This document shows, piece after piece, positions 6,200-12,551 of a stretch of 13,582 nt of DNA. A model generated the notes under the pieces. It saw only the letters and a program-made list of their open reading frames with translations. It searched no databases and was not told where the DNA came from. The stretch covers positions 1-13,582 of the forward strand of contig JBBSDV010000083.1 of NCBI GenBank assembly GCA_038240335.1. Reading direction: 5' to 3'. The DNA is from JBBSDV01 sp038240335. Lineage in GTDB: Bacteria > Chloroflexota > Dehalococcoidia > DSTF01 > JACRBR01. Positions within the stretch are counted from its first letter, which is position 1, and the number at the start of each line of letters is the position of its first letter. Position numbers and translations under genes: made by a program.

Positions 6200-7285
6200 C
6201 TAGACCTGCTCGCCGGGCATGAGCCGCGCGCCGGGTGGCAGCAAGACGTCGTCGCCGACGCTCGCGCCGTCGGCGAGAATCGCGTCGGTGACGACGGCGC
6301 GGGCACCGACGCTGGCGCCGGCGGCAATGATGCTGCCGCTCACGCGGGCGCCGTCGCCGACGCGAGCCTGCTCCCACAGCACGCTCGCGTCGATCAATGC
6401 GCCGTGTCCGATGTCGCTGTCGCGGCCGATGACGCTGGGCCCGCGGACCTGCGCGAGGTCGCCGATCCGCACGTTCTCTCCGACGAGCACGTCGCCGTCG
6501 AACATCACCGCATCGCCGACGCGGGCATTTTCGGCGGCGGCGAGATCGGCGCCGGCAACGCGCATCGTGCGTTCGAGCAGCATGGCGGTCGCGCGCAGGT
6601 AGCGGTCGGGCGCGCCGACGTCGATCCAGAGATCCTCCTCGAAACCTTGCGCGCGGAGACCGTCGGCGATGACGCCGGGGAAGAGCACGCGTTCCGAGTA
6701 TCCGTCGCGCACTGCCGTCTCGTCGTCGGGGATGCGGTCGAGCATCTCGGGCTCCCAGAGCCACGTGCCGCCGTTGATCAGGTTGCTTGGCTCCTCACCC
6801 TGCGGCGGCTTCTCGACAAAGCGTGAGATACGAAGCTCGTCGTCAACTTCGACGACGCCGAAGTGCCACGGATCGTCGACCGTCGCGAGCGACAGGCTCA
6901 GCGTGGCATCGCAGAGATGGTGCTGCTCGAGCATCGATGTCAGATCGACGTTCGTGAGGATGTCGCCGTTGCAGACCACCATCGTTCCCGTCGCGCCCGC
7001 GAACCGCGCCGCCTCTTTCACCGCGCGCCCCGAGCCTAGCGGACGATTCTCGTAGCTGTACTGCATCCGCACACCGAGGGTCGCGCCGTCCCCGAAATGC
7101 TGCTCAATTTCGCGCATCCCCTGCGAGCAGGCGACGACAATGTCGCGCACGCCGTGCAGCGCGAGATTCCGCAGGCGGTACTCGAGCAGCGGACGGTTGA
7201 GCAGCGGCACGAGTTCTTTGCGCCGCGCGTACGTGAGCGGCCGCAGCCGCGTCCCGGCGCCGCCGGCAAGGATGATGGCGAACAT
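6200..7285 (-). CDS. Sugar-1-phosphate nucleotidyltransferase with hexapeptide beta-helix tail
   Basis: Likely activates a sugar 1-phosphate (mannose or glucose type) to an NDP-sugar for glycan synthesis. The 361-residue protein opens MFAIILAGGAGTRLRPLT (nucleotide-binding loop, residues 8-18). It contains VCNGDIL (metal-binding Asp about 108), WHFGVVEVD, RFVEKPP, NGGTWLWEPEML and DLWIDVGAPDRYLRA, the usual order for mannose-1-phosphate guanylyltransferase/RmlA-like enzymes. From about residue 255 the sequence becomes a hexapeptide repeat (ARVGDAVM, VRIGDLAQ, ASVGARAVV, ASVGDDVLL), a left-handed beta helix. The usual PKP after the first loop is RKE here (ARRKELVPLLNRP), keeping the Lys. The ATG at 7285 lacks a Shine-Dalgarno, but TATAAC lies 8 nt upstream of it. 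The exact sugar and nucleotide cannot be read from sequence. Confidence 0.88.
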   Translation of the reverse strand: MFAIILAGGAGTRLRPLTYARRKELVPLLNRPLLEYRLRNLALHGVRDIVVACSQGMREIEQHFGDGATLGVRMQYSYENRPLGSGRAVKEAARFAGATGTMVVCNGDILTNVDLTSMLEQHHLCDATLSLSLATVDDPWHFGVVEVDDELRISRFVEKPPQGEEPSNLINGGTWLWEPEMLDRIPDDETAVRDGYSERVLFPGVIADGLRAQGFEEDLWIDVGAPDRYLRATAMLLERTMRVAGADLAAAENARVGDAVMFDGDVLVGENVRIGDLAQVRGPSVIGRDSDIGHGALIDASVLWEQARVGDGARVSGSIIAAGASVGARAVVTDAILADGASVGDDVLLPPGARLMPGEQV

Positions 7286-7329
7286 GAGGGCAGGTTATAG
7301 GGTGGCGCTTCATGCGGATAGCGGCTGGC

Positions 7330-7363
7330 GGTTGGTCGTTGGTCGTCGGTGGTTGGTCGTTGG
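7330..7363. repeat. GGTTGGTCGTTGG tandem duplication
   Basis: The 13-mer GGTTGGTCGTTGG occurs at 7330-7342 and again at 7351-7363, 21 bp apart, with TCGTCGGT between. The strand is built almost wholly from G and T with C in TCG. It lies 45 bp upstream of the nucleotidyltransferase start. Confidence 0.85.
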
Positions 7364-7453
7364 AGGACGACGCCTGAATGTAGCGGGGCCGCTGAAGACA
7401 GGAGGCTGAGCGGGTTGAGAATGCCGCGTCAGGACGCACAGCCGTCGCGTTTT

Positions 7454-7483
7454 GTCACCCAGAGCGCAAGCGAAGGGTCTTGC
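7454..7483 (+). repeat. Dispersed GAGCG..AGCGAAG repeat (copy 2)
   Basis: GTCACCCAGAGCGCAAGC followed by GAAGGGTCTTGC. This is the best-conserved plus-strand copy of the family, whose pattern is GTCAyyCwGAGCG then AGCGAAGrrTCT. With the inverted copy at 7724-7754 it brackets a 300-bp segment. Confidence 0.75.
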
Positions 7484-7607
7484 TCGGTCGGCGAGAATTG
7501 CCGGTATCGACGTGATATCGCGAAGGCTAACCCCGCGTGCATCGCCGACTCACCGGATAAGCCGCCAGGGTGAAGGTCTTAGCCCATCTCTGAACGACTA
7601 ACCGCCA

Positions 7608-7635
7608 GGTTGAACGAGCGAAGGGAAGGGTCTTG
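7608..7635 (+). repeat. Dispersed repeat, degenerate copy 3
   Basis: GGTTGAACGAGCGAAGGG followed by AAGGGTCTTG. It shares GAGCG, GCGAAGGG and AAGGGTCTTG with copy 2 but with internal rearrangement. A still weaker echo, CCAGGGTGAAGGTCTTAG, lies at 7565-7582. Confidence 0.55.
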
Positions 7636-7723
7636 TTTGGCTGGCCAAGCGGCGGTACGCAACGCCCATCGAGGTACGCATGACCGTTGAGTGTTGGCGC
7701 AGGAGTCTCGAAAGGAGCTGCAC

Positions 7724-7754
7724 GGAGGAGATTCTTCGCTAGCGCTCTGAATGA
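7724..7754 (-). repeat. Dispersed GAGCG..AGCGAAG repeat (copy 4, inverted)
   Basis: On the minus strand it reads GTCATTCAGAGCGCTAGC then GAAGAATCTCC, matching copy 2 at nearly all conserved positions in the opposite orientation. The plus and minus copies could act as terminal inverted repeats of a small non-autonomous element, or pair as a long-range hairpin. Confidence 0.75.
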
Positions 7755-7844
7755 CAGAGGTCAGGGAGCCGGGTGTTCGTACATGAAAAGCGGGCGGCGG
7801 AGCTCGGTGCATCAGTACGCAGCATGCACATGAACCGCGACGAA

Positions 7845-9347
7845 CTACAAGCGGCGAGCGACAAGCCGCTTGGGTTTCGCGGGCTTCGCTGGGGCGACGC
7901 GGCCCTCGGTGATCTCGGTGGTCTGCGGGTTCGGGAGGACGACGATGAACTCGGTGCCCCCGAGCTCCGAACTGACGGCGCGCACGGTGCCACCGTGCGC
8001 CTCGACAATCTCTCGCACGATCGAGAGCCCGAGGCCGCTGCTGCCGCCCTTCCTGGTGCGCGCGCGGTCGACCTGAAAGAAACGCTCGAACACGCGCGGC
8101 AGGTCGTCGGCGGGAATCACCGAACCCGTGTTGTGGATGCCGACGCGCACGTGGCCGCCCGGCAGCGTCGCGCCATGCACCGTGATCATGCCGCCGCGAG
8201 GGGTGTGGCGCACGGCGTTCTGGAGGAGGTTCGAGAACACCTGCTCAAGTCGCCGCCCGTCGCCATGCACTTCGGGGATGCGCTCGATCCGCATGCGCGC
8301 GTCGATCTCTGCGTCGCGGATCGACCACTGGAAACGTTCCAGCGTCTGCTCGAGCAGGTCGCGGAGATCAACGTGCGCGTGTTCCATCGAGACCTGGCCG
8401 GACTGTATCTGCGAGAGGAGCAGCAGGTCGTCGACGAGCTCGCGCATGCGGTTCGCTTCTTCGTGGATCGTCCGGCTCGAGTCGCGGAGGTCGTCCTCGG
8501 ATGTCACGAGGCCATCGAGTATCGCCTGCGAGTAGCCCTGGATCGACGTCAGCGGCGTCTTCAGTTCGTGCGAGACGTTGGCGAGCAGATCCTTCATCGT
8601 GCGCTGCGACGCGCTGACTTCGCGCGCCATATGGTTGAACGCCTCGGACAGGCGGCCGACCTCGTCCTGCCCGCTGATCGGAATATGGACGTCGTAGTTG
8701 CCCGCCGCCATCTGCTTCGATGCCTGGGTGATCCGTCCGAGCGGGCCGGAGATCGAGCGCGAGATGAAGTACGAAACGAGGAACGACACGGAGAGCGCGA
8801 TCATGCCGGCGAGGGCGAGCCGCGGCACAAGATCGAGCCATGCCGCGCCGAGTTCGTCCTGCGGGATCGCGATCAGCGCCTCGTATTGCGGCGCGGCGAA
8901 TGTCGGATCGTCTTTCCGTGGGGGCGCCGAAAAGAGGGTCAGATCTTGCCCCTTCGCGCTGTAATCGACCCAGCTGTAGCTGATGCCCTGCGACTGCGCG
9001 CGGCCGACACGGTTGGTCTCGAAGAGCAGGACGTACTGTCCCGACAGGTTGTTGCCCTCCGAGTCATAGGTGACGGCCTGATCCTGATCGAGGAGGAGGA
9101 TGCGAACGCCGGTTTCGTCGGCGCGCTGGGCGAGGAAGTCGCGGATCTCGGGCAGCGTGCGGCTGGTGGACTCGAAGCGGGCAAGGCGGTCGTTCAGCGG
9201 CTCGGCGAGCCGGCCGTAGCGTTCGCGCGCCGTCTCCTGCTGCTTGTCGCGCAGGAGGAACAGCGCGCCGGCGCCCGCGAGGAACACTGCGAGAGCGACG
9301 ACCAGCGCGAACGAGACGATCAGTCGGGCCCTAAGACTCCCCAGCAT
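7845..9347 (-). CDS. Membrane sensor histidine kinase with HAMP domain
   Basis: Partner of the response regulator immediately upstream. The ATG at 9347 (MLGSLRARLIVSFA) is preceded by GGAAG at good spacing and overlaps the regulator's end by 17 bp, so translation is probably coupled. The product is 500 residues: TM1 about 9-32, an extracytoplasmic sensor region about 33-172, TM2 about 175-196, HAMP about 197-250, the H-box VSHELKTPLTSIQGY (phosphoacceptor His260), the N-box QVFSNLLQNAVRHT (about 369-382), a G1-like HNTGSV (about 405-410), VFERFFQVD, the G2 GGSSGLGLSIV (434-444) and GGTEFIVVLP. A basic Pro/Lys-rich tail ends the protein. The G1 box has Asn where Asp is usual. The signal sensed is unknown. 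Confidence 0.95.
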   Translation of the reverse strand: MLGSLRARLIVSFALVVALAVFLAGAGALFLLRDKQQETARERYGRLAEPLNDRLARFESTSRTLPEIRDFLAQRADETGVRILLLDQDQAVTYDSEGNNLSGQYVLLFETNRVGRAQSQGISYSWVDYSAKGQDLTLFSAPPRKDDPTFAAPQYEALIAIPQDELGAAWLDLVPRLALAGMIALSVSFLVSYFISRSISGPLGRITQASKQMAAGNYDVHIPISGQDEVGRLSEAFNHMAREVSASQRTMKDLLANVSHELKTPLTSIQGYSQAILDGLVTSEDDLRDSSRTIHEEANRMRELVDDLLLLSQIQSGQVSMEHAHVDLRDLLEQTLERFQWSIRDAEIDARMRIERIPEVHGDGRRLEQVFSNLLQNAVRHTPRGGMITVHGATLPGGHVRVGIHNTGSVIPADDLPRVFERFFQVDRARTRKGGSSGLGLSIVREIVEAHGGTVRAVSSELGGTEFIVVLPNPQTTEITEGRVAPAKPAKPKRLVARRL

Positions 9348-10029
9348 CGCTGTCTTCCACAACTACCAGCTTGTATCCCACCCCCCAGACCGTCTGGATC
9401 TTCACGGGCGCGTCACCGAGCTTGTCGCGGAGCCAGGCAACGTGGACGTCGATCGTCCGGGAGTCGCCGTAATAGTCGGTGCCCCAGACGAGACGCAAGA
9501 GGCGCTCGCGATCGAGGACGTTCCCCTTGTGCTGGGCAAATGCCGACAGCAAGTCGAATTCCTTGGCCCGCAGGGTGAGCTGCTTGCCCGCCAGCGTCGC
9601 CTCCCGGCTGCCGGCGTCGATGCGCAGCACGCCGGCCTCGATCACCTCCGGCACATCACGTTCGCCCTGCGAACGCCGGAGCACGGCTTTGACTCGGGCG
9701 ACGAGCTCGCGGGGGTTGAACGGCTTCGCCATGTAGTCATCGGCGCCGATCTCGAGCCCGACGATGCGGTCGATGTCGTCGCCGCGGGCGGTAAGGATGA
9801 TCACAGGGACGTTGCTGGTCTTGCGGAGTTCCTTGCAGACGGTGAGGCCGTCCATCTCGGGCATCATGACGTCGAGGACGATGAGGTCGGGCTTAACCGA
9901 CTTTGCCTTCTCGAGCGCCTGCTTGCCATCGTGCGCAGCCTCGACGCGGAACCCCTCGTTGTTGAGGTAGAGACGGGCAAGCTGGACGATGTTCTTCTCG
10001 TCATCAACGACGAGGATAGTTCCCGGCAT
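9331..10029 (-). CDS. OmpR/PhoB-family response regulator
   Basis: DNA-binding output of the two-component pair. The ATG at 10029 (MPGTILVVDDEKNIV) gives 232 residues, normal for the family. Receiver domain, residues 3-115: acidic pair Asp9/Asp10, phosphoacceptor Asp53 in VLDVMMPEMDG, Thr80 in IILTARGDD and Lys102 in YMAKPF, all in place. Winged-helix DNA-binding domain, about 130-226: LTLRAKEFDLLSAF, DRERLLRLVWG, SRTIDVHVAWLRDKLG and TVWGVGYKL. The acidic tail VVVEDSDAGES overlaps the kinase start. The sequence between 10063 and 10160 carries a TATACT -10 hexamer and GCAAGCGG inverted repeats, a likely control region. The target genes cannot be told from sequence. Confidence 0.97.
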   Translation of the reverse strand: MPGTILVVDDEKNIVQLARLYLNNEGFRVEAAHDGKQALEKAKSVKPDLIVLDVMMPEMDGLTVCKELRKTSNVPVIILTARGDDIDRIVGLEIGADDYMAKPFNPRELVARVKAVLRRSQGERDVPEVIEAGVLRIDAGSREATLAGKQLTLRAKEFDLLSAFAQHKGNVLDRERLLRLVWGTDYYGDSRTIDVHVAWLRDKLGDAPVKIQTVWGVGYKLVVVEDSDAGES

Positions 10030-10062
10030 GGGCTGTCGACTTTCGCTAGTGTTGCCGGGGTC

Positions 10063-10099
10063 AGTATATGCAAAGAGCAAGCGGGCGGACCGCTTGCTC
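10063..10099 (-). promoter_or_regulatory. Candidate promoter and palindromic operator of the two-component operon
   Basis: On the minus strand a TATACT -10 box (10068-10063) lies 33 nt before the response regulator ATG. The place for a -35 box has no match to TTGACA and is instead occupied by a perfect palindrome, GAGCAAGCGG-GCGGA-CCGCTTGCTC (10075-10099). This suggests regulated or activator-dependent transcription, possibly by the regulator itself. Confidence 0.5.
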
Positions 10100-10160
10100 A
10101 CTCCCTGCCTCAAGATTGTCACACCCTACGCCTGAAATAAGACGTGCAAGCGGTCCGCCC
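10083..10160. repeat. 15-bp inverted repeat competing with the operator palindrome
   Basis: GGGCGGACCGCTTGC (10083-10097) is the exact reverse complement of GCAAGCGGTCCGCCC (10146-10160), with 48 bp between. The left arm overlaps the palindrome at 10075-10099, so the two pairings exclude each other. Overall three GCAAGCGG octamers are present, at 10077 (plus), 10097 (minus) and 10146 (plus). Confidence 0.9.
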
Positions 10161-10395
10161 ACCGAGGAAGGCTACCGGCATGGTGTGAGCGTTCTGCTGG
10201 AGATCTATTAAGAGACGGTAAAGCGATGTGGTTCGGGCTCTTGAGAGGTGCCCCGCGGTGCTCGCGGGACCTCGGAGCCATCGACGCAGTAGCGACGAAG
10301 CAGACAGTCTGAAGACCCGGTCCGCACCGCGCTTTTCGACGGACGCGGCGAAGGGGCCACACTGGCCCCTTCGTTCATGATCGTTGACGCGCTCG
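10161..10395. other. Gene-free spacer with stable stem-loops
   Basis: Between the two-component control region and the end of the His-rich membrane protein gene I find no coding frame. The stretch contains a strong imperfect hairpin at 10245-10273 (GAGGT..CCCGCG paired with CGCGGG..ACCTC, with a 2-nt bulge and 5-nt loop) and the terminator at 10349-10373. A small RNA is conceivable, but no known RNA family is recognisable. Confidence 0.5.
10349..10373 (-). terminator. Hairpin terminator after the His-rich membrane protein gene
   Basis: CGAAGGGGCCA, loop CAC, TGGCCCCTTCG: an exact 11-bp stem 23 nt past the stop codon of the gene at 10396. No strong U tract follows on the minus strand, so it may be a weak or Rho-assisted terminator. 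Confidence 0.6.
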
Positions 10396-11685
10396 TTACT
10401 GCGGCGTGTTGCCGGTCGGCACGGTGACGCTCTTGCCGGCGGCTTGCTGCTTCGCGAAGAGGTCGCCGTTGAGGTAGGCGAAGACGCCGTCCGGATTCTC
10501 CTGCAGCGGCGCCACCCAGACGTGCATCATCCAGCGCAGGTCGGCGGTGAAGGCGCCGCCCTTCGCCGTGCAGCTTTCCTTCGTCTCGCCCTCGCTCGCG
10601 CCGCTAAGGCCGACGAGGCAGAGGCCGGTGTGCGCGTGCCAGAGGTCGAGGTTGCCGGCGAAGCCCTGCGGCTCGGTGTCGCGCGTGACGCCGTTGATGC
10701 CGGGAACGAGGAGGAACCACACGCCGACGAGTTGCTCGGCGCCACCGGGGCCGACCTTGCTGTAGAGCAGGCCTGTCGGGTGGGCCGGGTCAAAGACACC
10801 CTTCCGCAGCAGGTCGAGGTTCAGGTAGTGCTCGCCCATGTACGGCACGTCGCTGGTCGTGTTGATATAGCCGGCCTTCTTGGCGTCCTCGGGCGACGCG
10901 AACTTCAGCGCGAAGTCGTGCACGGCCTCGACCTGCGACTTCCACGTCGGGAAGTCAGTCTCGCTGATCGTGTTCGGCGGGAAGAGCGGCAAGAGCTGGG
11001 ATGCCGACATGGCCTCGACCTGGGTGAACGTCGGCTGCTTGCCGTGGTCGTGCTGCGCGTGCCCGCTTGCTGCGCCGTTCGAGCCCTGCGTCAGCGAGCC
11101 GGGAACCTGGCCGGCCTGGGCCGCGATCGCGTCGTTGCTCGAGCCTGGGGCGGCGCCGCCGCCGGCGTTGAGGTCGATGCCGCCTTGCTTGAGCGCCGCC
11201 GCGACGCCACCCGCGTCAAGCGACCCCGCCTGGCTCTGCGCCGGCGTCAGTGCGGACGTGCTGGCAAGATGCGTGTGGCCGATCGACGCACCAGTAGCGG
11301 CCATGTACGTCCCCGACCCGACGACCACGGCGACAAGCGCTACGACGGCGACGGTCACAGGGGCGAGGCGGCGAACCGCGTGCTCCGCCGTGCTCGTGCC
11401 CCTGAGCGCGGCGAGGGTTAGTCCGGCGACGGCGCTGACCGATGTCAGCGCGAGGCCGATCGCGGCGATCAGGTGGCCGGGGTTGCTGAAGCTGAGGAGC
11501 GACTCCTCAGTGGTGCTGTGATTATGCTTGTACGCGTCGACACCGAGACCACCGAAGACGATGATCATGCCGAGCGTCGCCAGCCCGAACCAGGTCGTCG
11601 GTTCCGCGAGCCATGCGAGGTTCGCCTTGCGCGGCGGTCGCGAGACCCCACGCTCCGCGCCTTCGAATCGATCCATGCCTGCCAT
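10396..11685 (-). CDS. His-rich three-helix membrane protein with large extracytoplasmic domain
   Basis: 429 residues from the ATG at 11685 (MAGMDRFEGAERG), with GGGA 8-9 nt upstream. Three hydrophobic segments are predicted, about 31-50, 71-94 and 107-131, followed by a long non-membrane part. Residues 140-218 form a low-complexity Ala/Gly/Ser linker ending in GHAQHDHGKQ. Residues 245-425 form a folded domain: MGEHYLNLDLLRKGVFDPAHPTG, GVWFLLVPG, LWHAHTGLCLVG and RWMMHVWVAPLQENPDGVFA. His286, His350, His352 and His388 and the Cys356/Cys372 pair are candidate metal-binding or disulphide residues. The MGxHYxN..FDPxxP and HVWxxxxNPxGxF pattern resembles a family of uncharacterised exported proteins that I recall from other bacteria. 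It is 31 bp behind the TetR gene, so the two form an operon. The function is unknown. Confidence 0.85.
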   Translation of the reverse strand: MAGMDRFEGAERGVSRPPRKANLAWLAEPTTWFGLATLGMIIVFGGLGVDAYKHNHSTTEESLLSFSNPGHLIAAIGLALTSVSAVAGLTLAALRGTSTAEHAVRRLAPVTVAVVALVAVVVGSGTYMAATGASIGHTHLASTSALTPAQSQAGSLDAGGVAAALKQGGIDLNAGGGAAPGSSNDAIAAQAGQVPGSLTQGSNGAASGHAQHDHGKQPTFTQVEAMSASQLLPLFPPNTISETDFPTWKSQVEAVHDFALKFASPEDAKKAGYINTTSDVPYMGEHYLNLDLLRKGVFDPAHPTGLLYSKVGPGGAEQLVGVWFLLVPGINGVTRDTEPQGFAGNLDLWHAHTGLCLVGLSGASEGETKESCTAKGGAFTADLRWMMHVWVAPLQENPDGVFAYLNGDLFAKQQAAGKSVTVPTGNTPQ

Positions 11686-11716
11686 ACGTCGTCCCTTTCC
11701 CGCCTCTGTCTTGCTC

Positions 11717-12367
11717 TCAGCCGACCTTCGTTGCCCGCGCGGCGCTGACTTCCGTTACGGGACTCATGTATGAAACCACCATGTCGACGCAGCCGTCGCG
11801 GTACTTGTCCGCGTCGTCGCCATTCGAAAGCACGAACGCCTGATAGACCGCAATGCTGACGAGGCCGTACGTGAGGTTCGTCATGATACACGGATCGGCG
11901 ACACGGATCTGGCCCGCCCGCATCGCTTCCGTGAGCACGCGCACCATCGGCCCGTTCCGCCGCTCATGGCTCTGACGCATGCGTTTCGTCACCTCGCTCT
12001 CGGGGTCGCTGTTCAGCACGACAAGCCGGACGAGGTCGCGATTCTCCGCGCAGGCGGCGAAGACGTTGTTGATTCGCAGGCGCACAGTCTCGTCGAGCGA
12101 TACGGCGGGCGGAACGTTCGTCAGGGCGGCGATGATCAGTTCATTGAATCGCTGGTTCAGCGCCGCAAACACGTCTTCTTTCGAGGCGAAGTAGAGGTAG
12201 ATCGTCCCGAGCGCGACATCGGCGTCCTCGGCGATGTCGGCGATCGTCGTGCCGCGGAAGCCGCGGGCCGCGAAGACGCGTCGAGCAGCGCCGAGGATCT
12301 CCTCGCGTCGCGCGGCCTTCGCGGTCTCGCTACGCCGATTGCGCTCGGCGATGGATGGTGCTGGCAT
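11717..12367 (-). CDS. TetR/AcrR-family transcriptional regulator
   Basis: 216 residues from the ATG at 12367 (MPAPSIAERNRRS), with GAGG 4 nt upstream. The N-terminal helix-turn-helix domain is textbook: REEILGAARRVFAARGFRGTTIADIAEDADVALGTIYLYFASKEDVF, about residues 21-67. The remaining about 150 residues form the helical ligand-binding and dimerisation domain (LINNVFAACAEN-like, LVRLVVLNSDPESEVTKRM, ending VVSYMSPVTEV). TetR proteins usually repress by binding a palindrome until a ligand releases them. A TGAAC-TTC-GTTCA palindrome overlaps its own promoter, so autoregulation and control of the following membrane-protein gene are likely. The divergent thioesterase may also be a target. A lipid-like or acyl-CoA-like effector would fit the neighbour but is only inference. 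Confidence 0.95.
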   Translation of the reverse strand: MPAPSIAERNRRSETAKAARREEILGAARRVFAARGFRGTTIADIAEDADVALGTIYLYFASKEDVFAALNQRFNELIIAALTNVPPAVSLDETVRLRINNVFAACAENRDLVRLVVLNSDPESEVTKRMRQSHERRNGPMVRVLTEAMRAGQIRVADPCIMTNLTYGLVSIAVYQAFVLSNGDDADKYRDGCVDMVVSYMSPVTEVSAARATKVG

Positions 12368-12377
12368 GCGGCCTCAC

Positions 12378-12390
12378 TGAACTTCGTTCA
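12378..12390. promoter_or_regulatory. TetR-type operator palindrome
   Basis: TGAAC-TTC-GTTCA is a perfect 5+5 inverted repeat, 11 bp upstream of the TetR start and touching the -10 box of its promoter. Position and TGAAC/GTTCA half-sites are those expected of a TetR autoregulatory operator. Confidence 0.6.
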
Positions 12391-12418
12391 TTTTCTGCTT
12401 GTGCCAACGGATTGTCAA
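12390..12418 (-). promoter_or_regulatory. Candidate sigma-70 promoter of the TetR operon
   Basis: On the minus strand there is a perfect TTGACA -35 (12418-12413), a 17-bp spacer and GAAAAT as -10 (12395-12390, 4/6). The start of transcription would lie inside the TGAAC..GTTCA palindrome. Confidence 0.6.
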
Positions 12419-12511
12419 CTACCCGAAGCCGGCGCGACAAGCCGACGAAGTTGCTCGTCAGCGGAGATCCCACGTATCGCGGGCCTTGATTGATGCGTAC
12501 GATGACGATGC

Positions 12512-12526
12512 GCTCGCTTCGCGAGC
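12512..12526. repeat. Small inverted repeat ahead of the thioesterase ribosome-binding site
   Basis: GCTCGC-TTC-GCGAGC is a perfect 6-bp stem with a 3-nt loop, 14 bp before the AGGAGG of the thioesterase gene. It could be an operator half-way through the divergent promoter region or an RNA hairpin near the leader. No clear plus-strand promoter was identified around it. Confidence 0.45.
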
Positions 12527-12551
12527 TATGAGCTATTCGAAGGAGGAAATC

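Larger units (their letters stand above)
7286..7844. other. 559-bp gene-free gap rich in repeats
   Basis: No reading frame here looks like a real protein. Open frames translate to repeat-derived strings such as QSASEGS and QSASEES. The gap holds a GGTTGGTCGTTGG tandem duplication and at least three copies of the GAGCG..AGCGAAG repeat in both orientations. The upstream region of the nucleotidyltransferase and the downstream region of the histidine kinase both fall here. Confidence 0.75.

Noticed and set aside
6120..6764. 214-residue Arg-rich minus-strand frame
   Set aside because: Out-of-frame shadow of the nucleotidyltransferase beta-helix region.
7349..7812. Small open frames in the repeat gap (QSASEGS and QSASEES peptides)
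   Set aside because: They are translations of the dispersed repeat and occur in both orientations; no ribosome-binding sites.
7848..7872. CAAGCGGC / GCCGCTTG inverted repeat at the end of the kinase gene as a terminator
   Set aside because: It lies within the final kinase codons (KRLVARRL), and no U tract follows, so a chance result of repeated Arg/Leu codons is likelier.
7773..9578. 601-residue plus-strand open frame
   Set aside because: Antisense shadow of the histidine kinase in a high-GC genome; the minus strand carries all kinase motifs.
10241..10273. Possible T-box antiterminator (AGAGGTGCCCCGCG resembles the T-box core at 10 of 14 positions)
   Set aside because: Key bases differ, no specifier stem could be built, and no aminoacyl-tRNA synthetase or amino-acid gene follows on the plus strand.
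10384..11421. 345-residue plus-strand open frame
   Set aside because: Antisense shadow of the His-rich membrane protein; Arg/Ala/Val-rich with no domain.
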